A DNA stretch of 64,000 nt from Bradyrhizobium sp. WSM1417. Lineage in GTDB: Bacteria; Pseudomonadota; Alphaproteobacteria; Rhizobiales; Xanthobacteraceae. The stretch is taken from positions 2,222,392 through 2,286,391 of the forward strand of contig NZ_KI911783.1 of NCBI RefSeq assembly GCF_000515415.1, given 5' to 3'. Under the pieces are notes generated by a model, which was not told where the DNA came from, ran no database searches, and saw only the letters and a list, made by a program, of their open reading frames with translations. Made by a program: the position numbers and the translations under genes. Below, piece after piece: positions 28,560 to 38,899 of the stretch; within the stretch, counting starts at the first letter, position 1, and each line of letters opens with the position of its first letter.

Positions 28560-29110
28560 GGCGAACGCCAGAGGCTATCTTGGTCCTGACGGTGATCCAT
28601 GCCGAAGAGCGCGGGTCGCCGAAAAACAGAAAGGAGATCGTGGAAGCTGATCACCGAGCTGTCCATTGGCCCCCGCAATGACACCATCGAGAAGTCGAAT
28701 GGCATGCTTTAAAAAGATCGAAGTGCTCCACAACGTCCTACAATCGGGCTACAAATTGAGGGGTCGAAGCTTAGGACCGCCCAGCATCTAGTCAATCTGA
28801 TCTCCATCTTTTGCATCCTGGGTTGGCGTCCTTCTGGATGACGATGCTCAACCGTTCCGAACCAGACACGCCGCCAACCCTTGCGTTGACTGCGACCAAA
28901 GTTGGCGTGCTTGATCAGCGTCGACGGCAACCAGAAGCAAGACAGAGACCGCTCTCGCACTATCTGATCAAGATTGCCCGGCTCGGCAGTGGTGTCGCCT
29001 GCGGCGGCGATCCGCCTCCATATATAGCGCGGGCTATCACGCCTCGCCTACATCGGGCTGGGCGTTCGAGGCGCTGTCGAGCCTTTCCGCTGCAGACCCG
29101 AGCAGCCATC
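28560..29110 (+). pseudogene. Relic of an IS4-family (Tn5-like) transposase
   Basis: Frames in order read LTVIHAEERGSPKNRKEI, WKLITELSIGPRNDTIEK, then EVLHNVLQSGYKLEGSKLRT, AQHLVNLISIFCILGWRPFW and YLIKIARLGSG followed by GDPPP. This is the C-terminal part of Tn5-type transposases, including the Y-(2)-R-(3)-E-(6)-K-like region. Several stops and frameshifts. The rest of 28453-29378 is decayed; from about 29100 it is related to the sequence upstream of the SBP gene at 4363. Confidence 0.8.
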
Positions 29111-29378
29111 GGCTCGCTATTATGCGATTTCCTCTTCTGGCCGTCACCGGCGATCGAGGTGGTCACGATCTCCTTTCGAGAACGGCGCTGGTGCCACGGC
29201 GCCGACGCGCCGTTTCGGCTGGGGGTGGCTGCGGGAGTCTACTTATCCACGCTCGCTCGGCGTTAAAATATCAAGGATGGCCTCATGTTTGCGGTATTTC
29301 TCTAATTCAGGGCCGAGTTTCGCCGTTTTTCTTCTTGAGTAGCCTCTACGATTGTACGACTAATCGGGGAGGAAAAGC

Positions 29379-30958
29379 ATGATCCAAAGAAGCGTGATCA
29401 TCGCGCGTGTTCTTGCAGCCGCGGTGTTTGGCCTCTTCGCCCTCAATGCAACGGCCTCGGCACAAACCAAGGATACGGTTGTCGCAGCGCTTGCGACGGA
29501 AGGTACGACGCTCGATCCCACAAAGTCTATCGGCGGCGCCGATCGATACTTCATCGGTCAGATTTACGAGCAATTGGTCCGCTTCGATCCGGACTTGAAG
29601 ATGGTCAACTGGCTGGCCGAATCTTGGTCCATCGAGGGTACGCCAGACAAGCCGATCATCGACGTGCATCTCCGTAAGGGGGTGAAGTTCCACAACGGCG
29701 ATCCATTGACCTCGGCTGACTTCGAATTCTCCTATGAGCGGCTCAGGGATCCAAAGATCTCGCGCTTTTCGTACACACAGGCGAACATCGAAAAGTTCGA
29801 AGTCATTGACGACCACCATTTCAAGCTGCATTTTAAGGCGCCGGACGGCAACTACATCCCCAACGCGCTGCAGCTCTGGGCGATTCCGAAGAAGTATTTC
29901 GAGAAGGTGGGTGAGGAGGGTTTTGCCAAGGCGCCGGTCGGCACCGGCCCGTGGAAATTCGTCTCACGCTCGATTAAGGAGGATCTGAAGCTCGAGGCGT
30001 TCGATGATTACTGGAACAAGGATGCGCGGCCGAAGATCAAGAACTTGGTCCTGAAGATCATTCCGGAAGACCTTACACGCGTTGCGGCGTTCAAGTCGGG
30101 CGCAGTCGACTGGATCGACGCGGTGCCACTGTCGGCGGTCGAAGAGTTCAAGAAGATGCCGGGCGTGACGACCTTATCGACGGTTGCGAACAACAATCTC
30201 TATATCGAGATGTCGGCCGACAAGCCGGATTCGCCTTTCAGTAAGCTGAAGGTGCGGCAGGCAGTGGCGCACGCGGTGGATGTCGATGCCATCATCAAGA
30301 ACGTGCTGTTCCGGGCAGGGCCAGCGCTATGTCGAGGTCGCCAAGGGCGAGACCGGCTACGATCCGGACCTGAAGCCATATGCTTACGATCTGAAACAGG
30401 CGAAGCAGCTGCTGGCGGAAGCGGGCTATCCAAATGGGTTCGAGACGCCGTGCTACAACCTGATCACGCCGCGCGAGCCGAACGTGAAGGAAATGGGCGA
30501 GGCGGTGTTTGCCTATCTCAGTACGATCGGCATTCGCTGCAAGGTGCAGGGACTTGAGTATTCGTCCTGGGTCGCTCTCGGTCGCCGCGGCCACGGCCTG
30601 CCCGAGATGGACGGTCTCGCGCCATGGATGTGGGGCCATGGTCTACCAGGTGATCCGGCCGAGTTCATGGACCGGTATGCTACATAGCTTCGTCCCAGGA
30701 AAGGACTTCGGCGTTTATTCCCATAGCAATGATCCCAAAGCGGATGCGATGGTCGAGGAATTGAAGAACACCATGAACCCGGACAAGCGGGTGCGACTGA
30801 TCAAGCAGATCGCGCGCTACAAGCATGAAAACGTCCTCGGCGGCGTGACGACCTTTCGCCCGATCGTCACATTCGCGTGGCGGGACAATATCGCCTTCCG
30901 ACCCTGGCCATGGCCCGGATATTGGCGTGATTTCCAGGAAATCAGTTTCAAGAAATAG
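29379..30958 (+). pseudogene. SBP gene of the importer operon, broken by two frameshifts
   Basis: Near-identical to the intact SBP at 4363-5940, with the same signal-peptide layout and GGAGG before the ATG. An extra C near 30310 (GTTCCGGGCAGG instead of GTTCGGGCAGG) shifts the frame, and a second one-base insertion near 30665 gives a stop after DPAEFMDRYAT. The frame then returns and ends at the homologous stop at 30958. It sits where the cognate binding protein of the downstream permease/ATPase genes belongs. Both indels being sequencing errors is possible but would need two independent mistakes. Confidence 0.88.
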
Positions 30959-30974
30959 CTAGCGGTTTCGAGGT

Positions 30975-31006
30975 GCGTACCGGGTGCTGCTCGGTGCTCG
31001 GTACGC
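30975..31006 (+). terminator. Hairpin after the broken SBP gene
   Basis: GCGTACCGGGTGC and GTGCTCGGTACGC form an imperfect stem with G-U pairs. It is homologous to the perfect hairpin at 5959-5990; the lower stem is conserved. It lies between the SBP and permease genes, where SBP-favouring attenuation is common. Confidence 0.6.
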
Positions 31007-31196
31007 CTCTCGTTTCGCTTTGTCGGGTGGATCCGCGGCACATGGTTGTAAAAAACGTGATGAGTATGACGACAGCAGATGTCCCTGGCAGGCGTTCGAG
31101 TGCCGCCCAGGTGGGGAAGCCTGCGATGCATCGCGGCTCCGCTTCTCGTGCGGCGGTGTCTGCCAACAGGTTTGTCACTAACCGGAGTGCCGGCCG

Positions 31197-32111
31197 ATGA
31201 GAATCGTCTTCGCCAAAGGACTCCTCAATGCGCTCATCAGCATGCTCGGCGCCAGTTTGATCATCTTCATTATGTCGCGGCTGTCCGGCGATCCCCTGTC
31301 GCTGCTGCTGCCGATGGACGCGCCGCAATCGGCGGTGCAGGCAATGAGGCACGAGCTTGGTCTCGATCGGCCGATGTGGGATCAATACCTGATCTTCCTG
31401 TGGAAGGCGGTCCAGGGCGATTTTGGCCGGTCCTATCGCTGGCAAATGCCGGCGATAGAGCTCGTGTTCGAACGGCTGCCGGCAACAATCTACCTGGCCA
31501 TGGCGGCGTTCGCCTTCAGCCTTGCGCTCGCAATTCCGCTCGGCGTGCTGTCGGCAGTCCGTCGAGGCTCGTGGATCGACCAAATCGCACGGATCATTGC
31601 AATGCTGGGCCAGGCAGTGCCGTCGTTCTGGGTTGGGCTCCTCCTTATCCTGGTGTTCGCGGTCAACCTGCAGTGGCTTCCCGCCTTCGGTGCTGACGGC
31701 GTCCAGCACGTGATCCTCCCGGCCATCGCGCTTGGCTGGTATCCGGTCGCAGCGCAGACCCGCGTCATCCGTTCCGGCATGCTCGAGGTGCTCGATAGCG
31801 ACTACATTCGCATGGGGCGTGCCGTCGGCACGCCGGAGCGTCTGCTGATCTGGAAGTACGCCCTCCGCAACGCGCTGTTGCCGCTCGTTACCATCATGGG
31901 CGTCTACTTCGCCTATATGCTGAGCGGCTCGTTCGTGGTCGAGACGGTGTTCGCCTGGCCCGGACTTGGACGAACGGTCGTCGAAGCGGTATTTGCGCGC
32001 GACTATCCAGTGGTTCAGGCCGGCGTTCTCATCACGTCGATCCTATTCGTACTGTCCAATTTTCTTGTCGACCTATCCTACAGCATTATTGATCCAAGAA
32101 TCCGCCTGTGA
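31197..32111 (+). CDS. ABC transporter permease, DppB/OppB type
   Basis: A 304-residue inner-membrane permease with about six transmembrane segments; the first covers residues 10-28 (NALISMLGASLIIFIMS). The N-terminal region has DPLSLLLPMDAP and LGLDRPMWDQY. The BPD_transp_1 domain carries the EAA-type loop around VLDSDYIRMGRAVGTPE. It would form the channel with the product of the next gene, whose GTG overlaps its stop. Third-position GC is high compared with the 20-28 kb operon. Confidence 0.95.
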   Translation: MRIVFAKGLLNALISMLGASLIIFIMSRLSGDPLSLLLPMDAPQSAVQAMRHELGLDRPMWDQYLIFLWKAVQGDFGRSYRWQMPAIELVFERLPATIYLAMAAFAFSLALAIPLGVLSAVRRGSWIDQIARIIAMLGQAVPSFWVGLLLILVFAVNLQWLPAFGADGVQHVILPAIALGWYPVAAQTRVIRSGMLEVLDSDYIRMGRAVGTPERLLIWKYALRNALLPLVTIMGVYFAYMLSGSFVVETVFAWPGLGRTVVEAVFARDYPVVQAGVLITSILFVLSNFLVDLSYSIIDPRIRL

Positions 32112-33007
32112 CTGTAATCTTGGCACCGACACCTGTCACCGTGGCGGACGCTCCGCAGCTGCCGTTTTTGGTCCGTTTCCGCCTGAAGGGCACGCCATGG
32201 ATCCCGATTTTGATCCTGTTGCTGATCATTGTCGCAGCCATGGGCGGCGAAAGCATCGCACCGCATGACCCGAACGGACTGGACCTCGGCGCGGCATTCC
32301 GGCCGCCGTTCTGGCAAGCGGGCGGTAGTTATGACTATCTACTTGGCACCGACAATCTCGGCCGCGACGTCTTATCGCGCATCATTGCTGGCGCGCGGGT
32401 ATCCGCAATCGTGGTTCTGTATGCGATCGGATTTTCCGGTGCGATCGGCACGATGCTTGGCATTATGGCCGGCTATTTCGGCGGCATCGTCGATATGATC
32501 ATCGTCCGCATTACCGAGATCATGATGGCCATTCCGACGCTGGCACTAGCGTTGATTTTCACCGCCACGATGGATCCCGGGCTTTCCACTGTCATCATCG
32601 TCATCGTGTTAACCTACTGGACCTGGTACGCGCGCATCATCCGTAGCGAGATCCTGTCGCTGCGCGAGCGCGATTATGTGGCCTTTGCCAAAGTTGCCGG
32701 CTGCAGCCCGGTGACCATCTTCTTACGGCACCTTCTGCCGAACATCTTCAACACGCTCGTGGTGCTGATGACGCTGCAGGTCGGGCAAGTTATCATCTTC
32801 GAGGCCTCGCTCTCTTTTCTGGGCGTCGGCATTCAGCCGCCCGACACCTCATGGGGACTGATGCTTGCTGACGCGCGGCAGTACATTACTTACGCGTGGT
32901 GGGGCATCACCATGCCCGGAATCGCCATCATACTCACCTGTCTCTCATCGAATCTGATCGGCGACTGGTTGCGTGACCTGCTCGACCCGAAACGGAGACA
33001 ACTGTGA
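32108..33007 (+). CDS. ABC transporter permease, DppC/OppC type
   Basis: A 299-residue permease. It has an N-terminal cytoplasmic stretch and TM1 (WIPILILLLIIVAAMGG), then the typical HDPNGLD and LGTDNLGRDVLSRII periplasmic-side signature, and an EAA loop near LRERDYVAFAKVAGCSP. It overlaps its neighbours by GTGA at both ends, so the importer genes are translationally coupled. Confidence 0.95.
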   Translation: MTVILAPTPVTVADAPQLPFLVRFRLKGTPWIPILILLLIIVAAMGGESIAPHDPNGLDLGAAFRPPFWQAGGSYDYLLGTDNLGRDVLSRIIAGARVSAIVVLYAIGFSGAIGTMLGIMAGYFGGIVDMIIVRITEIMMAIPTLALALIFTATMDPGLSTVIIVIVLTYWTWYARIIRSEILSLRERDYVAFAKVAGCSPVTIFLRHLLPNIFNTLVVLMTLQVGQVIIFEASLSFLGVGIQPPDTSWGLMLADARQYITYAWWGITMPGIAIILTCLSSNLIGDWLRDLLDPKRRQL

Positions 33008-33984
33008 CCGCGGCGCCCCTTCTGCAAGTCGAAAACCTACAAATGCACCTGCATCTACGCCGCGGCGTGGTGAAGGCGGTGGATGGCGTTTCATTTGAAG
33101 TGCACGAAGGCGAGACACTAGGCATCGTCGGCGAGTCCGGCTCGGGCAAGACAATGACCTGCCTATCGATCCTGCGCCTCCTGCCGATCCACAGTGACGG
33201 CAGGCTGGACGGCAGTGTGAAGCTCGACGGCGAGGACCTGCTGCAACTCAGCGAAGAGGACATGGCCAGCCGGGTGCGCGGACCGAAGGTTGCGATGATC
33301 TCGCAAGACCCAATGACCTCGCTCAATCCGGTCTACACCGTTGGCGACCAGGTCTCCGGGCCGTTCCTCTACCACAAGCTGGTCAGGACCGCTCTCGAGG
33401 CGATGGCTGCCGCCGCGCAAGGCTTGCGTCGCGTGCGTATTCCCTCACCGGAGCGGCGGCTGAAGAACTACCCTCACCAGTTTTCCGGCGGCATGCGCCA
33501 GCGTGTCGTAACCGCCATGGCAATCGCCTGCTCGCCACGTTTGTTGATCGCCGACGAGCCGACCACCGCACTGGACGTCACCATCCAGGTGCAGATCATG
33601 AATCTGCTGCGCAACATCCAGCAGGAGTCGAAAGTCGGCATCATCCTGATCACTCATGATCTTTCGATCGTCGCCGGTCTCTGCCATCGTGTTGCGGTAA
33701 TGTATGCAGGCCGCATCATCGAAACCGGCAAGGTGCGCGACATCTACCGCAATCCGCAACATCCCTATACCCAAGCCCTGCTGGAGGCGATCCCACATCT
33801 TGGACAGAAGCGCCGGCGTCTTGCGGCGATCCCTGGCCAGCCGCCGAACCTGATGGACTTGCCTAAGGGATGCCGCTTCGCGCCGCGCTGCCCGAAACGC
33901 ATGTCGGTCTGCGACGACTATCCGCCGGCGACAGACCTCGGAGACCGTCATGTCGTCAATTGTTGGCTCGCAACGAAGCAGTAA
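33004..33984 (+). CDS. ABC transporter ATP-binding protein, DppD/OppD type
   Basis: A 326-residue ATPase with Walker A GESGSGKT, signature FSGGMRQRV, Walker [13 protein letters not shown] and the switch histidine in LITHDLS. The C-terminal oligopeptide-transporter extension has the cysteine cluster [14 protein letters not shown]. The GTG start overlaps the DppC stop. It drives uptake with the following ATPase. Confidence 0.95.
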   Translation: MTAAPLLQVENLQMHLHLRRGVVKAVDGVSFEVHEGETLGIVGESGSGKTMTCLSILRLLPIHSDGRLDGSVKLDGEDLLQLSEEDMASRVRGPKVAMISQDPMTSLNPVYTVGDQVSGPFLYHKLVRTALEAMAAAAQGLRRVRIPSPERRLKNYPHQFSGGMRQRVVTAMAIACSPRLLIADEPTTALDVTIQVQIMNLLRNIQQESKVGIILITHDLSIVAGLCHRVAVMYAGRIIETGKVRDIYRNPQHPYTQALLEAIPHLGQKRRRLAAIPGQPPNLMDLPKGCRFAPRCPKRMSVCDDYPPATDLGDRHVVNCWLATKQ

Positions 33985-33986
33985 CA

Positions 33987-34958
33987 ATGATGGGCCTCGA
34001 ACTTCGCAACCTCTCCAAGCACTTCACAGTCCGTAGCGATCGCGGCAAGGCGACGGTGCGTGCGGTAGAGCGCGTTAGCCTCGAGATCCCCGAGGGCCAG
34101 ACCGTCGCGCTGGTCGGAGAATCCGGCTGTGGCAAGACCACGATCGCCAAACTCGTGCTGAAACTCGAAACGCCGACCTCCGGCGCCGTAACCTTCGACG
34201 GCAAGACTCTCAAGGAGATGTCGCGCAAGGAGATCAAGGATTATCGCCGGCAGGTGCAGGCCGTGTTTCAGGATCCTTACGCCTCCCTCAATCCGCGCCT
34301 TACGGTGCGCCGGATCATCACTGAGCCGATTCTTGCGCACTATAGGCGCGATCGCGCGACGCTCAATGCGCGCGTCGCCGAGCTCCTGGAGATTGTCGGC
34401 CTGCCGCCGAGGGCGGCTGATCTCTACCCGCATGAATTCTCTGGGGGACAGCGCCAGCGCATCGCGATCGCACGTGCGCTTGCGCTCAATCCGCGCGTCA
34501 TCATCCTCGATGAACCGATCTCGGCACTCGACGTGTCGATCCGCGCGCAGGTGCTGAACCTGCTAATGGACATCCAGGAGAAGTTCGGCCTGACGTATCT
34601 GTTGATCGCGCACGATCTCGCGCTGGTCGAGCATCTCTCCACCCGCGTGGCGGTGATCTATCTCGGCAGCGTGGTGGAGACGGGTGAGAGCGAGCAGATT
34701 TTCGCGGCACCAAAACATCCCTACACGCAGGCGCTGTTGAACGCGGTGCCGCGGCCGGATCCGGACTATGTGCCGAAGGCGGCGGAAAGTTTCGACGATA
34801 CCGGCAGTGCCCTGGAACCGCCGGGCGGCTGCAAGTTCCATCCGCGCTGCCCGTACGCAATGGCGGTGTGCAAGACCGACAACCCGCCGCTCACCAAAGT
34901 CGCCGACGGCCGCGAGGCGGCGTGCCATCTGCTGAGTGGCGCCTCGGCTCAAGTGTAA
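33987..34958 (+). CDS. ABC transporter ATP-binding protein, DppF/OppF type
   Basis: A 323-residue ATPase with Walker A GESGCGKT, Q-loop QDPYASLNP, signature FSGGQRQRIAIARAL, Walker B VIILDEPISALD and the LIAHDLALVEH switch. The C-terminal CKFHPRCPYAMAVC cluster pairs with that of DppD. Two adjacent ATGs (33987, 33990) are possible starts, just after the DppD stop; the longer frame overlaps DppD and is unlikely. The importer lacks an intact linked binding protein. Confidence 0.95.
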   Translation: MMGLELRNLSKHFTVRSDRGKATVRAVERVSLEIPEGQTVALVGESGCGKTTIAKLVLKLETPTSGAVTFDGKTLKEMSRKEIKDYRRQVQAVFQDPYASLNPRLTVRRIITEPILAHYRRDRATLNARVAELLEIVGLPPRAADLYPHEFSGGQRQRIAIARALALNPRVIILDEPISALDVSIRAQVLNLLMDIQEKFGLTYLLIAHDLALVEHLSTRVAVIYLGSVVETGESEQIFAAPKHPYTQALLNAVPRPDPDYVPKAAESFDDTGSALEPPGGCKFHPRCPYAMAVCKTDNPPLTKVADGREAACHLLSGASAQV

Positions 34959-35218
34959 ACAGAACAGAAAACAACAAGGAGAAACGGCTCAAAGAGCAGC
35001 GCACCTTCCGTGCTGACGACTCTACTAGCTCTGGACGGTGTTGCGGCCCTCCACCAGACGGGGCTCCACATGCGGTCGCGCTTATGGCTCTCATACTGGA
35101 ATCGACTGGTCTGGTCGATGCGACCCATCTGACACTGACCTGATTTCTGCGCTCTGCCAGCAGGGCGCGATCGGCAACCATGTCGTGCTGAATACATAAT
35201 AAAAATCGAGTACTTTAT

Positions 35219-38200
35219 ATGAAGAGCCTTCTGATCGCCAATCGCGGCGAGATTGCCATCCGGATTGCCCGCGCGGCTGCCGACCTGAGAATCCGTTCCG
35301 TCGGAATCTCTTCCGAAGATGATGTTGCGTCACTGCACACAAAGCGATGCGACGATGTGCGCCTGCTGGAGGGTGTTGGACCGAAAGCCTATCTGGACGC
35401 CGCACAAATCATTGCCGCTGCGAAAGAAGCGGGCTGCGATGCCATTCATCCCGGCTATGGCTTCTTGAGCGAGAATGCCGACTTTGCCGCCGCCTGCGCT
35501 CGCTCAGGCATTACATTCGTTGGGCCGTCGCCCGAAACGCTGACCGTCTTCGGCGACAAGGGAAAGGCTCGCGCCCTGGCGGCGGAACGCGGCGTGGCAG
35601 TGATGCGGGGGACCTCGAAGGCTACGACCTTGGCAGAAGCGCGCGAGATGTTTGACGCGCTAGGCGGCCTAATGATTAAGGCGGTGGCTGGTGGTGGCGG
35701 GCGCGGCATGCGACCAGTATACAACCGCGAAGATATTGAGCAGGCCTATGAACTCTGTCGTACGGAGGCGTTGCAGGCGTTCGGCAATGGGGACGTTTAT
35801 GTGGAGGAGCTGTTTCCCATAGCACGACACGTAGAGGTGCAGATCATCGGCGACGGCACTGGTGCGGTCAGTCACATCTGGGAGCGTGAGTGCAGTGTAC
35901 AGCGCCAGCGCCAAAAGCTGATTGAAATCGCGCCGGCACCAGCCCTCAACAGCGATGTTCGGCAGCGCCTGCTGCAGGCGGCGGTCAGCCTGGCTTCGGC
36001 CGTAAAGTATCGCAACCTCGGCACGTTCGAATTTCTGGTAGATGCGTCAGACGATTCAGGCGCTGCCAAAATTGCCTTCATCGAGGCTAATGTGCGATTG
36101 CAGGTCGAGCACACGGTTTCCGAAGAGATAACGGGGATCGATCTGGTGCGCGCGCAGATCGAGATCGCTCGTGGCGCACGGCTTGGCGATATCGGGCTCG
36201 ATCAGGCGTCAATTTGCTCGCCGCGCGGCATTGCCATCCAGATGCGGGTCAACATGGAAACTATGTCGGACGATGGACAAGCGCGTCCAAGCGGCGGCAC
36301 GCTGACTGTGTTCGAGCCGCCCATTGGGCCCGGGATCCGCGTGGACGCCTATGGCTACGCTGGGTATCGTACCAATCCGCGATTCGACTCGCTGCTCGCG
36401 AAAGTCATTGTGCATGCGCGGTCAGGCGAATTCGATGAGGTTGCCGAGCGCGGCTATCGCGCCCTGTCGGAGTTCCGCATCGCTGGCGCGCCGACCAACG
36501 CCGCTTTTCTGAAGTCAGTCCTGAAACACCCCGATTTCCGCGCCGGGCGCGTCCATACGCGATTTGTGGAGGAGCGGATTGCCGATCTGCTGGCAATCGA
36601 CGATGACGCGCATCCGAGCTTTTATTTTGAGCCGAAATCTGGAACGCAATTACGTCAGCCGGCCGGCGCCCGCATCGATGCGCGCGATCCGCTCGCGGTG
36701 CTCACCTATGGTCAGGAGGAACGCGATGAAGCAACCGACACACAGGCGATCAAGAATGACACTGGTCTAGCCGGGCCTGATGGCACCGTGCCGCTGCTGG
36801 CACCGATGCAAGGAACGATCGTCTCGATCAGCGTCAAAGAGGGCGATTTGGTCCGCACAGGCCAGCAGATTCTCGTCATGGAGGCGATGAAGATGCAGCA
36901 CCTGATCACGGCTGTGGTTGGTGGCCGGATAAAAATGCTCACCATCGCAATTCATGACACGATCTTTCAAGGTCATCCGCTTGCATTTATAGAGCCAAGT
37001 GACGATGCCGGGCACGTGCTTCAGAATGACGAAGAGATCGATCTCGACGAAATTCGGCCGGATCTCGCGGAGGTGCTAGAACGCAAGGCCAAGACAAAAG
37101 ACGTCAATCGGCCTGAGGCAGTTGCAAAACGTCGTCGCACGAATCAGCGCACAGCTCGCGAGAACATTGAGGATCTCGTTGATCCTGGCTCGTTCTATGA
37201 ATACGGCGCAATGACCGTTGCCGCTCGGCGGAGCACGACGCCCATGAAACAGCTGATCGAAACGACGCAGGCCGACGGCCTGATCATGGGCCTCGCAACC
37301 ATCAACGGTGACCAATTCCCAGAGAAGAATAGCCGCGCGGCTGTTGTCTCGTACGACTACACTGTACTTGCCGGCACACAGGGCACGAAGGGCCACTACA
37401 AGATGGACCGCATATTCGGCTTGGCCGAAAGTTGGCGCATTCCGGTGGTGCTGTTCGCCGAAGGTGGTGGCGGCCGCGCCGGTGACTCTGATTTTATCGC
37501 CGTGGCATGGCTGGAGAATACTTTGTTTCATCGCTTTGCGCGACTGAGCGGCCTGGTGCCTCTGGTCGGTATTACGTCGGGGCGGTGTTTTGCCGGGAAT
37601 GCCGTTATGCTCGGTTGTTGCGACGTGATCATTGCGACTGCAGACTCCACGATCGGTATGGCCGGACCCTCCATGATCGAGGGGGGCGGGCTTGGAGTGT
37701 TCAAGCCGGAGGAAGTCGGACCGATCAGCGTGCAAGTTCCGAACGGCGTGGTCGACATCGCCGTAAAGGACGAGGCGGAAGCGGTCACCGTGGCCAAGCA
37801 GTATCTTTCTTATTTCCAAGGGCCAGTGTCTGCTTGGAGTTCCCCCGACCAGCGCATGCTTCGGCACCTCGTGCCGCGGGAGCGGCTACGGGCCTACGAC
37901 ATGCGCAAGATTATCGAAACAATGGCCGACACCGGCTCGGTGCTGGAGCTTCGCCGTGGGTTCGCGGCCGGCATGATCACAGCCCTGATACGCATAGAAG
38001 GGAGGCCGATCGGAGTCGTGGCGAACAATCCCGCGCATCTCGCTGGCGCCATTGATAGTCCTGCGGCAGACAAGGCTGCGCGGTTCATGCAATTGTGCGA
38101 TGCGCACGACATTCCGCTGCTATTCCTTTGCGACACACCTGGCAACATGGTCGGTCCTGAGTACGAAAAGACGGCGCTGGTCCGTCATTGCTGTCGGGCG

Positions 38201-38608
38201 TACCTTGTCGGCGCCAATGTCAGCGTGCCGACTTTCACCGTCGTGATTCGCAAAGGATATGGTCTCGGCGCGATGGCTATGGCGGGCGGCAGCTTCCATG
38301 CCTCGTTCTTCACTATCTCGTGGCCAACTGGCGAATTCGGGGGAATGGGTCTGGAAGGCCACGTCAAGCTTAACCGGCGCAATGAACTCGCCGCGATAGA
38401 GGATCCGGGCGAGCGGTTGTCTACGTTCAACCGATTGGTGGCCGAACGCTACGAGAACGGAAAGGCACTCAACGCGGCGTCGCTGTTTGAGATCGATGAC
38501 GTAATTGATCCGGCTGAAACGAGGAAGTGGGTCCTTTCGGGGTTGCGCTCGGTGCCGCCGCCGCCGCCTCGCTCGGACAAGAAGCGGCCGTTCGTCGACG
38601 GCTGGTAG
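35219..38608 (+). CDS. Single-chain biotin-dependent acyl-CoA carboxylase (BC-BCCP-CT fusion)
   Basis: A 1129-residue protein carrying a whole carboxylase. The biotin carboxylase covers residues 1 to about 450 (SLLIANRGEIAIRIARAA, HPGYGFLSENADFA, ATP-grasp KAVAGGGGRGM, RLQVEHTVSEE). A linker is followed by the biotinyl domain with EAMKM (biotin Lys558), then the carboxyltransferase from about 620 to the end (GVVANNPAHLAGAID, CDTPGNMVGPEYE). The layout matches single-polypeptide acyl-CoA carboxylases described as long-chain acyl-CoA carboxylases, although most bacteria split these domains over two or more subunits. The acyl specificity is not readable. No clear ribosome-binding site precedes the ATG. 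It follows the ABC importer in the same direction. Confidence 0.93.
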   Translation: MKSLLIANRGEIAIRIARAAADLRIRSVGISSEDDVASLHTKRCDDVRLLEGVGPKAYLDAAQIIAAAKEAGCDAIHPGYGFLSENADFAAACARSGITFVGPSPETLTVFGDKGKARALAAERGVAVMRGTSKATTLAEAREMFDALGGLMIKAVAGGGGRGMRPVYNREDIEQAYELCRTEALQAFGNGDVYVEELFPIARHVEVQIIGDGTGAVSHIWERECSVQRQRQKLIEIAPAPALNSDVRQRLLQAAVSLASAVKYRNLGTFEFLVDASDDSGAAKIAFIEANVRLQVEHTVSEEITGIDLVRAQIEIARGARLGDIGLDQASICSPRGIAIQMRVNMETMSDDGQARPSGGTLTVFEPPIGPGIRVDAYGYAGYRTNPRFDSLLAKVIVHARSGEFDEVAERGYRALSEFRIAGAPTNAAFLKSVLKHPDFRAGRVHTRFVEERIADLLAIDDDAHPSFYFEPKSGTQLRQPAGARIDARDPLAVLTYGQEERDEATDTQAIKNDTGLAGPDGTVPLLAPMQGTIVSISVKEGDLVRTGQQILVMEAMKMQHLITAVVGGRIKMLTIAIHDTIFQGHPLAFIEPSDDAGHVLQNDEEIDLDEIRPDLAEVLERKAKTKDVNRPEAVAKRRRTNQRTARENIEDLVDPGSFYEYGAMTVAARRSTTPMKQLIETTQADGLIMGLATINGDQFPEKNSRAAVVSYDYTVLAGTQGTKGHYKMDRIFGLAESWRIPVVLFAEGGGGRAGDSDFIAVAWLENTLFHRFARLSGLVPLVGITSGRCFAGNAVMLGCCDVIIATADSTIGMAGPSMIEGGGLGVFKPEEVGPISVQVPNGVVDIAVKDEAEAVTVAKQYLSYFQGPVSAWSSPDQRMLRHLVPRERLRAYDMRKIIETMADTGSVLELRRGFAAGMITALIRIEGRPIGVVANNPAHLAGAIDSPAADKAARFMQLCDAHDIPLLFLCDTPGNMVGPEYEKTALVRHCCRAYLVGANVSVPTFTVVIRKGYGLGAMAMAGGSFHASFFTISWPTGEFGGMGLEGHVKLNRRNELAAIEDPGERLSTFNRLVAERYENGKALNAASLFEIDDVIDPAETRKWVLSGLRSVPPPPPRSDKKRPFVDGW

Positions 38609-38897
38609 AGAATTTGATTCTAAAGGCCCGGGCAGAAGTTCGCGTTCGGCACATCATCCTCTTGCCGCTGAGGGTCCCCACACCTGTACAGCCGGCCTCG
38701 GGTGCGCGTCTTGCGCCACCGACGCACCCGGCTCCGCGCATTCGGTCAGCACCGGTGCTATCAAGTTGCGGCGAATGCGCCTGAAACTCCCGGCGTTGGC
38801 GTGTTCAATAGATCGGGTAACGACGAAATCTTCTGATACGACAGCGGCTGCTGCCGGCGCTCGGCCCCAAGTGCAGCTCAGTCGAAAAATTTGCCAC
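38609..38897. other. Intergenic, no gene seen
   Basis: GC-rich sequence between the carboxylase stop and the IS630 left end. No family or structured element recognised. Confidence 0.4.
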
Positions 38898-38899
38898 TA

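Noticed and set aside
37076..37867. 263-codon minus-strand frame inside the carboxylase
   Set aside because: Antisense to the carboxyltransferase domain; no domain of its own.
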